Part shown: one piece after another, positions 57,713 to 64,000 of the stretch | Layout of the letters: each line of letters opens with the position of its first letter | Position numbering within the stretch: position 1 is the stretch's first letter | DNA from: Bog-159 sp963843255 | GTDB taxonomy: Bacteria > Acidobacteriota > Terriglobia > Bryobacterales > Bryobacteraceae | Direction of reading: 5' to 3' | DNA: 64,000 bases | Assembly (NCBI GenBank): GCA_963843255.1 | Contig: CAWJJQ010000005.1 | Span: 496,001-560,000 of the forward strand | Notes under the pieces: model-generated | What the model saw: only the letters and a program-made list of their open reading frames with translations | The model's database searches: none | What the model was told of the DNA's origin: nothing | Translations under genes and position numbers: made by a program

Positions 57713-59296
57713 ATGAAACCCGCAGGCCTGTTTTTCATCGTGGTGGCGACGGTATGTGCGCAGGCACCCAATCCGACGCAACAGGGTGGCGCCATGACGC
57801 CGGAGCAGACGGGGCAGCCCATGCCCATCTTTCGAGTTACGGTGGTCTCCCGCACCATCAGCGCGATCAACTATCACCACCGCAGCGGAACCACCAATAT
57901 CGATTTTCGCGGCACGGAGTTGATGCCGATGGCAAAGGGAGAGGCGCGGGTGGATAGCCAGATGGGGGCGACCAAGGTCGATGTTCACGTCAACCACCTG
58001 ACGCCGGCCAACCAGTTCGGTCCGGAATACCTTACCTATGTGTTGTGGGCCATCACGCCGGAAGGACGAGCGCAGAATCTGGGTGAACTGGCGCTCAGCG
58101 GCGACCATAGCAGCCTGATGGCGACCAGTTCGCTGCAGGTGTTCGGGCTGATTGTTACGGCCGAACCTTATTTCGCAGTCACGCAGCCGAGCGACGTCGT
58201 GGTGATGGAGAACTTTGTGCGTAACGACACGACCGGCACGATCGAACACGTGGAGGCCAAGTACGAGTTGCTGCAGCGCGGGCAGTACGTACTGAACCGC
58301 GCGGCTTACCAGCCGGTGAAGATCAACCCGAAGGGTCCGTTGCAATTAGCTGAAGCGGAGAACGCGGTGGAGATCGCGCGGCTGGCGGGCGCGGACCGCT
58401 ACGCTCCGGATACGTTTCAGAAGGCCATGATCGCATTGCAGAACGCCGAAGGCTTCATGAGCAATCACGGCGGCAAGCCGGTGGAGACCAACGCGCGGGA
58501 AGCGGCGCAGACGGCCGAGGACGCGCGACTGATCACTTACAAGAAGATCGCGGACGAGCAACTGGCGCATGAGCGGCAGATGAAGGAAGAACAGTTGGCG
58601 GCGCAGCGGGCCGCGGCCGAACAGGCGCAGGCGAACGCACAGACGGCGGAAGCGCAGCGCGCGGCGGCAGAGCAGGCACAGCAACAGGCCCAAGCCGCGG
58701 CCGCCCAGGCGGCCCAGGACAAGGCCGCAGCGGATGCCGCACGCGCAGCCGCCCTGCAACAACAGCAGCAAGCCCAGGCGGACGCCGAACGGGCAAGGCA
58801 GGCCGCCGCCCAGGCGGATGCGCAGCGCCAGCAGGCCGAGGCCGAAAAGGCGCAAATGCGCGAGAAACTGATGCAGCAATTGAACACCGTGCTGGAGACG
58901 CGCGAGACAGCGCGCGGCCTGATCGTGAACATCAACGACGTGCTGTTCGACTTCAACAAATACACGCTGAAGCCCGGCGCACGCGAGAAGATGGCGAAGG
59001 TATCCGGCATTCTGCTGGCCTACCCTGGATTGAAGCTCCAACTGGAAGGGCACACTGATAGCGTAGGCAGCGACGACTACAATCTGACGCTATCTCAAAA
59101 GCGCGCCGATGCGGTGCGCGATTTCCTGACGGAAGAAGGCGTGCCACTGGAAAACATTTCCGCGGTCGGACTAGGTAAAGCCGATCCGGTGGCGTCGAAC
59201 GACACGGCTGCCGGGCGGCAGCAGAACCGGCGCGTGGAACTGGTAGTGTCGGGCGAAGGCATCGGGATCCAGACGGGCGATGCGGGGCAGCGGTAA
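57713..59296 (+). CDS. OmpA-family outer-membrane/peptidoglycan-binding protein
   Basis: The product is about 527 residues from ATG 57713 (MKPAGLFFIVVATVCAQ). The TTG at 57698 is too close to the GGAGG at 57692. A beta-rich domain follows (about 30-190, MGATKVDVHVNHLTPANQFG). Then a DUF4398-like helix pair (LAEAENAVEIARLAGADRYA) leads into a long Ala/Gln-rich coiled coil (about 240-390). The C-terminal OmpA domain (about 405-515) has VLFDFNKYTLKPGAREKMAK and LEGHTDSVGSDDYNLTLSQK followed by RADAVRDFLTEEGV. It should tether the envelope to peptidoglycan. It is followed by a clear intrinsic terminator. Confidence 0.88.
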   Translation: MKPAGLFFIVVATVCAQAPNPTQQGGAMTPEQTGQPMPIFRVTVVSRTISAINYHHRSGTTNIDFRGTELMPMAKGEARVDSQMGATKVDVHVNHLTPANQFGPEYLTYVLWAITPEGRAQNLGELALSGDHSSLMATSSLQVFGLIVTAEPYFAVTQPSDVVVMENFVRNDTTGTIEHVEAKYELLQRGQYVLNRAAYQPVKINPKGPLQLAEAENAVEIARLAGADRYAPDTFQKAMIALQNAEGFMSNHGGKPVETNAREAAQTAEDARLITYKKIADEQLAHERQMKEEQLAAQRAAAEQAQANAQTAEAQRAAAEQAQQQAQAAAAQAAQDKAAADAARAAALQQQQQAQADAERARQAAAQADAQRQQAEAEKAQMREKLMQQLNTVLETRETARGLIVNINDVLFDFNKYTLKPGAREKMAKVSGILLAYPGLKLQLEGHTDSVGSDDYNLTLSQKRADAVRDFLTEEGVPLENISAVGLGKADPVASNDTAAGRQQNRRVELVVSGEGIGIQTGDAGQR

Positions 59297-59377
59297 GAGT
59301 CGCGAGAAGGACATTCCGAACGAAGCTACGGACGAACAAACCCACTAAATAAACTGCTTGTTTGCTATATTAGATGA

Positions 59378-59410
59378 GGGGCCTCCGGGATTGGTGGCCC
59401 CTTTTTATTT
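59378..59410 (+). terminator. Intrinsic terminator after the OmpA-family gene
   Basis: GGGGCC (59378-59383) pairs with GGCCCC (59396-59401), followed by TTTTTATTT. It lies about 80 nt after the stop codon and just before the next gene. Confidence 0.85.
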
Positions 59411-59431
59411 GTTCGTGGTATGCTCTAACGC

Positions 59432-59791
59432 ATGTCGAAATTGCTCTTGGTTGCGATGTTGGCCGGGCTGGCCTGCGCGCCCTTGTTGGCGCACGATGTG
59501 TCTGGCAATTGGGAGTTCGCCGTGGAAACAGCCGCGGGCAGCGGCAGTCCATCATTTGTGTTCACACAGAGCGGTGAGAAGCTGACCGGCAGCTACAGCG
59601 GACTGTTTGGGAAGGCGGACTTAACGGGGACGGTGAAGGGCGATCAGATCGACTTCTCGTTCAAATTCGAGTACTCGGGGCAGAGCGGGGTGGCGCATTA
59701 CAGCGGCACCATCGAGAGCGATAAGAAGATGAAGGGGAAGGTCGAGATCGGGGACCTTGGCGAGGGGACTTGGACGGCGACTAAGCAATAG
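59432..59791 (+). CDS. Small secreted beta-barrel-like protein
   Basis: The product has 119 residues with a signal peptide (MSKLLLVAMLAGLACAPLLA). The mature part, VSGNWEFAVETAAGSGSPSF, EKLTGSYSGLFGKADLTGTV and HYSGTIESDKKMKGKVEIGD followed by LGEGTWTATK, is all short beta strands like a lipocalin or a calycin fold. The same arrangement forms the last 95 residues of the PLP enzyme at 61067-62638. There is no known catalytic motif. It probably binds a small molecule or acts as a fused or free accessory domain. It is convergent with the TonB gene. Confidence 0.7.
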   Translation: MSKLLLVAMLAGLACAPLLAHDVSGNWEFAVETAAGSGSPSFVFTQSGEKLTGSYSGLFGKADLTGTVKGDQIDFSFKFEYSGQSGVAHYSGTIESDKKMKGKVEIGDLGEGTWTATKQ

Positions 59792-59801
59792 GCGCGTCGC
59801 G

Positions 59802-60815
59802 CTATAGCAGGCGGAAGTTTACTTCTACCGTAGCGGCAACGGTGACGGGCTTGCCGTCCTTATAGCCGGGACGGAACTTCCACTTCTCTACTGCTTCGAG
59901 GGCCTTCTCATCGAGGCCGAGGCCCAAGCTGCGGACCACTCTGAGGTTGCGCGGCTTGCCGGTCGCATCCACTTCGACGTAGAGCACCACGGTTCCCTGA
60001 TACTTGGCTTTGCGGGCTTCTTCGGAGTACTCGGGCTCAGGCCGGTACAGCGGAACGGGGGCTGTAACGCCGCCACCCACACGAAAGACGCCGCCGCCGA
60101 AACCACCGCCCTCGCCGGGACCGAATCCCGCGCCTTTACCCGAACCGACGCCGCCACCGGAACCGGACCCGATGCCGCCACCCGATCCAGGACCGTTGGA
60201 GGGTGGACCGATTTTGGCGAGCGGGTCGCCGTACTGCATCATATTGTTGTTCGGGATGTTTACATCCGGCGGCGCGATGATGGTGGGTTCCATCGGCAGC
60301 TTGGGGTTCAGATTATTGAATACCTGCACTGGAGGCGTAAACTGCCGGGGTGAGATCTTCGGCAAGCGGCCCTTCGCCGCGGGAAGAGGAGAGCGATCGC
60401 CACCGCCTCCGCCACCGCCCGAAGGCTTTTGCGGACCCGCTTTAGGCTGATAGGGCGCCAGGTCTGGCGCAATCAAAGTGGTTGTGAGATCCTTCGCGGC
60501 CTGCTGAACCGCCTTGCTGGAGGCCAAGGTGAACAGCAGAACAATGACGGATACGTGAATGGCGAGAGAATACGCGCCGGATTGTTTCTTGCGCCCGTAA
60601 AGGCCCCAAATGTCTTTGACGGCGACCGGCTTGGAGGTAAGTTGCAGCGGCGGAAGAACCGTTGGATGAATGAGTTCACGCACGCTCTCGATGAGCGATT
60701 TGTACCAGGGCGTGGAAACATCGGGCGCCAGCAGGTGGTCCAAATGTTCGTCTGGATCAAACTTCGGCTGGTTGTTTGGATCCGGTACTGGGGTGTTCTC
60801 CATGTTCTCAGACAT
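59802..60815 (-). CDS. TonB-family protein (second copy)
   Basis: The product has 337 residues. A cytosolic N-terminal part of about 75 residues (SENMENTPVPDPNNQPKFDP) precedes a single membrane helix (AYSLAIHVSVIVLLFTLASS), so it is longer at this end than classical TonB. The periplasmic linker contains Gly-rich PGSGGGIGSGSGGGVGSGKG and proline segments. The C-terminal TonB domain (about 245-337) reads PVPLYRPEPEYSEEARKAKY, then VVLYVEVDATGKPRNLRVVR and KFRPGYKDGKPVTVAATVEV. No exbB or exbD is beside it, so it would share the motor at 49796-51549. The 251-nt gap to the divergent gene (60816-61066) shows no gene. Confidence 0.88.
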   Translation of the reverse strand: MSENMENTPVPDPNNQPKFDPDEHLDHLLAPDVSTPWYKSLIESVRELIHPTVLPPLQLTSKPVAVKDIWGLYGRKKQSGAYSLAIHVSVIVLLFTLASSKAVQQAAKDLTTTLIAPDLAPYQPKAGPQKPSGGGGGGGDRSPLPAAKGRLPKISPRQFTPPVQVFNNLNPKLPMEPTIIAPPDVNIPNNNMMQYGDPLAKIGPPSNGPGSGGGIGSGSGGGVGSGKGAGFGPGEGGGFGGGVFRVGGGVTAPVPLYRPEPEYSEEARKAKYQGTVVLYVEVDATGKPRNLRVVRSLGLGLDEKALEAVEKWKFRPGYKDGKPVTVAATVEVNFRLL

Positions 60816-61054
60816 CTTCGTCCAGAGGCGTCAGTGACGTGCGGGAGCTGCTCATAGCGATTCGACGCAACCGGCTACGGCTTCGTTACACATTTTGGAA
60901 ACCCAAAACCCAGGGCTGCACTTCGGATTCTATCATAATATTCCAATTTTCGAATGTTACGGGAGGCACGGGGTACTTTGGGGCTCAAGGCGAGGGCATG
61001 AATACCGGTACCCGCCTTGCTTTCGGCCGTTCGACCGTTTAGGATCACCTAAGT

Positions 61055-61061
61055 GGAGGGG
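61055..61061 (+). promoter_or_regulatory. Strong ribosome binding site of the PLP-enzyme gene
   Basis: GGAGGGG at 61055-61061, 5 nt before the ATG at 61067, fixes this start and hence the Tat signal. Confidence 0.7.
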
Positions 61062-61066
61062 CTGAT

Positions 61067-62638
61067 ATGCCATCAAAGAAATTGAGCCGTCGCGGGTTGT
61101 TCCGGTCGGGCGCTGCGCTGGCCGCCGCCGGAGTTTCGGCATCTCTGCCGGAACCCATTCTGGCTGTGCCTGCCCGCACGCTGGAGGTAGGCGAGAACCT
61201 GTACCAATCGATCGGCGTCACGCCGTTGGTGAACTGCCGGGGGACGTACACAATCATCACCGGGTCGCAGACGCTGCCGGAAGTGAAGCGAGCCATGGAG
61301 GCGGCTTCGCACTCCTACGTTCACATGGACGAGTTGATGGACGCCGTGGGCCAGCGGCTGGCGGAACTGACCAAAGCGGAGTGGGGGATGGTCACGGCGG
61401 GGTGCGCGGCCGCGCTCACCCATGCCACGTCTGCCTGCATCGCGGGCGGCGATCCGGAGAAGATGCAGCGTTTGCCGGATCTGACGGGGCTCAAGAACGA
61501 AGTGGTGGTGCCACGGTATTCGCGCAATGAATATGACCACGCGGTGCGTATGCTGGGCGTGAAGATGGTGGAAGTGGAAACCGCCGCGCAGTTCGAGGCG
61601 GCCATCGGACCGCAAACCGCCATGGTGATGATCCTCTCGTGTCCGGCCGCGGAGAAGGGCGAACTCTCCATCCCGAACGCATGCGCCATCGCGCGGCGGA
61701 AAGGCGTTCCGGTGATTGTGGATGCGGCGGCGGAGACGCTGACTATCCCGAATATCCACCTGGGACACGGCGCAAACCTGGTGGCGTACAGCGGCGGCAA
61801 ATGCCTGCGCGGTCCACAGGCGGGCGGGCTGCTGCTGGGCCAGAAGGACCTGGTGCGCGCGGCATGGATCAACAGTGCGCCGCATCATGCGTTCGGGCGC
61901 TCGCTGAAGGCCGGCAAGGAAGAGATCATGGGCATGCTGGCCGCGGTGGAGATGTGGGTGAAGCGGGACCACGACGCCGAGTGGAAGCAGTGGCAAGGGT
62001 GGCTGGACAACATCGCCGAGCAGGTGAAGCAGGTGCCCGGGGTAACCACGGAGGTCCTGCAGCCGGAGGATTTGTCAAACCATGCGCCGCGGCTGCGCAT
62101 TATGTGGGACACGGCGCGGCTGGGCATCACGGGCGGCGAGGCCGAGGAGATTCTGTATCACGGGCAGCCCCGCGTCGCGGTGAACGGAGGCGGCGGCTCC
62201 CGGCATGACGACCACCCGAGCTCACTGGTGATTATGCCTTACATGATGATGCCGGGTGACGACAAGATCGCGGCGACGGCGATTCGCAAGCTGCTGGCCA
62301 AGCCGCCGCACATCACGGTGCCCGATCCACAACCGCCGGCGGTGGACGTGGGTGGAGAATGGGTGGCGGAGCTGACTTATATGTCGGGATCGTCGCGACA
62401 TCGCTTCACGATCGAACAGCACGAGGCCAAGCTGAGCGGCGTGCACCACGGCGAGACTCTGCAGGGCAACCTGAGCGGGACGGTGGACGGTCGCCGGGTG
62501 ACCATGCGCGACTCCGAACGGATCCAAGGCGCCACGCTTCACTATGAATTCTCGGGCGATGTAGAAGGCGGCCGGATGGAGGGAGTTGTGAAGTTGGGCG
62601 AGTACGGGCAGGCAAAGTGGACGGCACAGCGGGCGTGA
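61067..62638 (+). CDS. Tat-exported PLP-dependent enzyme of SelA/aminotransferase V-like fold with C-terminal beta domain
   Basis: The product has 523 residues. MPSKKLSRRGLFRSGAALAA is a twin-arginine signal. Residues about 45-420 resemble the SelA / D-glucosaminate-6-phosphate ammonia-lyase group: IGVTPLVNCRGTYTIITGSQ, then MVTAGCAAALTHATSACIAG, the cofactor Asp219 in VPVIVDAAAETLTIP and the Schiff-base Lys245 in YSGGKCLRGPQAGGLLLGQK. Relatives remove ammonia from amino sugars or amino acids. The last 95 residues form a beta domain like the 119-residue protein at 59432. PLP enzymes are normally cytosolic, so export as a folded holoenzyme by Tat is notable. A RidA-type gene follows by 3 nt. 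Confidence 0.82.
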   Translation: MPSKKLSRRGLFRSGAALAAAGVSASLPEPILAVPARTLEVGENLYQSIGVTPLVNCRGTYTIITGSQTLPEVKRAMEAASHSYVHMDELMDAVGQRLAELTKAEWGMVTAGCAAALTHATSACIAGGDPEKMQRLPDLTGLKNEVVVPRYSRNEYDHAVRMLGVKMVEVETAAQFEAAIGPQTAMVMILSCPAAEKGELSIPNACAIARRKGVPVIVDAAAETLTIPNIHLGHGANLVAYSGGKCLRGPQAGGLLLGQKDLVRAAWINSAPHHAFGRSLKAGKEEIMGMLAAVEMWVKRDHDAEWKQWQGWLDNIAEQVKQVPGVTTEVLQPEDLSNHAPRLRIMWDTARLGITGGEAEEILYHGQPRVAVNGGGGSRHDDHPSSLVIMPYMMMPGDDKIAATAIRKLLAKPPHITVPDPQPPAVDVGGEWVAELTYMSGSSRHRFTIEQHEAKLSGVHHGETLQGNLSGTVDGRRVTMRDSERIQGATLHYEFSGDVEGGRMEGVVKLGEYGQAKWTAQRA

Positions 62639-62641
62639 GCG

Positions 62642-63820
62642 ATGGCGCGAACCGCGATTGTTGTCCTGGCGTGCTCTTTGGGGTGCGCGGTGATTATGCC
62701 CGGCGCGACTAAGCGAATCATTTTTCCGGAGGGCGCGCGGCCGGCGGGTCCGTACAGTCCGGGCATCCTGGCGGGTGGCTTCCTGTTTATTTCAGGGCAA
62801 GGCGCTAAAGGGCCGGATGGCAAATTTCCGGATTCTCCGGCGGCGCAGGTCCGGCAGTGCCTGGATAACGTGAAGTCGGTGGTGACAGCGGCCGGCCTGA
62901 CCATGCACAACCTGGTTTACGCGCAGGTGTACGTGCCGGAGCCTTGGGACTACACGGGGATCGACGGGGTCTGGAAGGAAACTTTCGGACAGAACGGTCC
63001 GGCGCGCGCGATTCTGGGAGTGGCGAAGCTGCCGGAGAACACGCCGGTGGAGATCAATGCGATCGCGGTGGTGGATGCGGGCACACGGCGAGAGATACGG
63101 CTGGCGGGCGATGGTCTGGCGCCGGATGCGGTGGCGGCGGGCGGGCTGCTGTTCGTGTCGGGCGTGGCGGACGACAATCCGAAGCGGGCGCTGGAGCGCA
63201 TGGGAGAAGTGCTGCGAGCGGCGGGGTTGGACTATCGCCATATGGTGTTTGTGAATCCGTACCTGACGAGCGCGGTTAGCTATGGGGAAATGAACAAGGC
63301 TTACGCGCCATTTTTCGAGTTTGGCAACACACCGGCGCGGGCGACGATCAGCGTGGCGAACCTGGAGCACGGCACCATTGAGTTCACTGGCGTGGCGGTG
63401 CAGGATTTGGCTAAGCGCCGCGCCGTGCGGCCCAAGAATATGGAGCCCAGCCCAACGGCCAGCCCTTGCGTATTTGCGGGCGACATTTTCTTCTGTTCGG
63501 CAAAATCCGCGTTCATTCCGGGGCCGAACAGCGGCGTTTACGCGCAAGGGGTGGAAGAGCAGGTGCGCATGTCGTTCCGCAATCTGTTGGACGGGCTGGA
63601 GGAAGCCGGGTTAAAGCTGGCGGACGTGGTATCGGCCAACGTTTACCTGGACGACATCGCGGAGTTTCCTTTGATGAACGGGGTGTACAAGACATTCTTT
63701 GCGGAGACACCGCCTACCCGGACCACCATCCAGCAGATTGCGCCGGTGAAGGAGCGCAAGCAGAGCGCGCGGGGATCGTGGCCGGATCTGGAGCAGATTT
63801 CGTTTATTGCTGTCAAATAA
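62642..63820 (+). CDS. Exported protein with three RidA-type domains
   Basis: The product has 392 residues with a signal peptide (MARTAIVVLACSLGCAVIMP). RidA domains lie at about 25-145, 150-265 and 270-390. Each has a GxLLFVSG-type strand (GGFLFISGQGAKGPDG, GGLLFVSGVADDNP) or its like, a long helix, and the arginine motif (GPARAILGVAKLP, TPARATISVANLE, PPTRTTIQQIAPV). RidA hydrolyses reactive enamines and imines released by PLP enzymes. The gene is 3 nt behind such an enzyme and both have export signals. Three domains in one chain would mimic the natural trimer. Which domains are active cannot be decided by eye. Confidence 0.85.
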   Translation: MARTAIVVLACSLGCAVIMPGATKRIIFPEGARPAGPYSPGILAGGFLFISGQGAKGPDGKFPDSPAAQVRQCLDNVKSVVTAAGLTMHNLVYAQVYVPEPWDYTGIDGVWKETFGQNGPARAILGVAKLPENTPVEINAIAVVDAGTRREIRLAGDGLAPDAVAAGGLLFVSGVADDNPKRALERMGEVLRAAGLDYRHMVFVNPYLTSAVSYGEMNKAYAPFFEFGNTPARATISVANLEHGTIEFTGVAVQDLAKRRAVRPKNMEPSPTASPCVFAGDIFFCSAKSAFIPGPNSGVYAQGVEEQVRMSFRNLLDGLEEAGLKLADVVSANVYLDDIAEFPLMNGVYKTFFAETPPTRTTIQQIAPVKERKQSARGSWPDLEQISFIAVK

Positions 63821-63824
63821 GACT

Positions 63825-63865
63825 GGCGGCCTGAGAGGCCGCCGCAGGCAGAGTGCCTGCCCCAC
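63825..63865 (-). repeat. Double-hairpin intergenic repeat, copy 2
   Basis: Read on the minus strand it is GTGGGGCAGGCACTCTGCCT followed by GCGGCGGCCTCTCAGGCCGC, almost the same as 12700-12743. Stem one is GGCA/TGCC and stem two GGCGGCCT/AGGCCGCC. It lies between the RidA gene and the kinase-like gene. Confidence 0.65.
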
Positions 63866-63899
63866 CAGGAGACGAAGACAGAAGTGGAGTTGATCTAGA

Positions 63900-64000
63900 G
63901 TGAGCCAGAGCGTGATCCGGATCATCACGATCGAGCGGGAATACGGCGCGGGCGGTTCGGGCATTGCGCAAAAGCTGGCCGAACACCTGCAATGGAAGCT
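63900..64000 (+). CDS. Cytidylate kinase-like protein (N-terminal part, runs off window)
   Basis: From a GTG at 63900 the reading is MSQSVIRIITIEREYGAGGS, then GIAQKLAEHLQWK. The pattern IxREYGxGGxxIAxxLAxxLxW is the P-loop start of the cytidylate-kinase-like (AAA_26) family, in which G-x-G-G-S replaces the classical loop. Only 33 residues are visible. Function beyond nucleotide binding cannot be judged. Confidence 0.75.
   Translation, partial: MSQSVIRIITIEREYGAGGSGIAQKLAEHLQWK

Overview
The window looks like chromosomal DNA of a high-GC Acidobacteriota member, probably of the Bryobacterales/Solibacter type. This is inferred from gene content: many exported TPR, BACON-repeat and FecR/DUF6600 proteins, Tat-exported oxidoreductase- or peptidase-like enzymes, a TonB/ExbBD set beside SecDF, and Gram-negative envelope genes (BamA, Skp/OmpH, OmpA). 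No rRNA or tRNA gene was seen.

Layout. 1-1330 (minus): cysteine desulfurase followed by the start of mnmA (tRNA thiolation). 1348-7522: SAM hydrolase, bamA and skp-like genes (outer-membrane assembly), a small secreted protein, a Nudix hydrolase and a short NifU-like scaffold. 7511-14063: S9A prolyl oligopeptidase, a tldD/tldE pair whose TldD carries a Tat-like signal, and a secreted phosphoesterase. 14201-26447: a receptor-type Ser/Thr kinase with an extracytoplasmic sulfatase-modifying (FGE-like) domain, divergent from two DUF4384-type proteins and a caspase-like protein with EF-hand, PEGA and TPR regions. Then comes a long structured leader, an Ig-like protein, a propeller-like protein and a 1528-residue protein with eleven BACON-like repeats. 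26465-32687: two TPR proteins, a tannase/feruloyl esterase, a proline-rich FecR/DUF6600 protein and a tiny CxxC protein.

32692-46353 is one long minus-strand gene series: inositol-phosphate synthase, epimerase, YceH, a frameshifted dehydrogenase, pgsA, a membrane protein, a YdcF-like protein, an ABC exporter and an AlgH-like protein. Two mobile insertions interrupt it. An insertion sequence (40129-41792) with a 17-bp target duplication sits exactly at the pgsA stop codon. A nested pair of group II introns (a twintron, about 33361-37115) has the inner intron splitting the outer reverse transcriptase just after its YADD catalytic motif.

46516-57595: a LytTR response regulator (plus), two CPBP membrane proteins, and a minus-strand run membrane protein - tgt - yajC - secD - secF - tonB - exbB - exbD - exbD - TPR protein, closed by a strong intrinsic terminator at 48936-48964. 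The membrane protein ends in a perfect 96-bp minisatellite. 57713-64000: an OmpA-family protein, a small secreted beta protein, a second TonB, an exported PLP-fold enzyme with a co-transcribed exported triple-RidA protein, and the start of a cytidylate-kinase-like gene.

The best candidates for novelty are the twintron, the caspase/kinase/BACON locus with its tandem leader RNA motif, the exported PLP-RidA pair, the coding minisatellite next to tgt, and the dispersed double-hairpin repeat. All functional statements rest on reading motifs by eye; no database search was possible.
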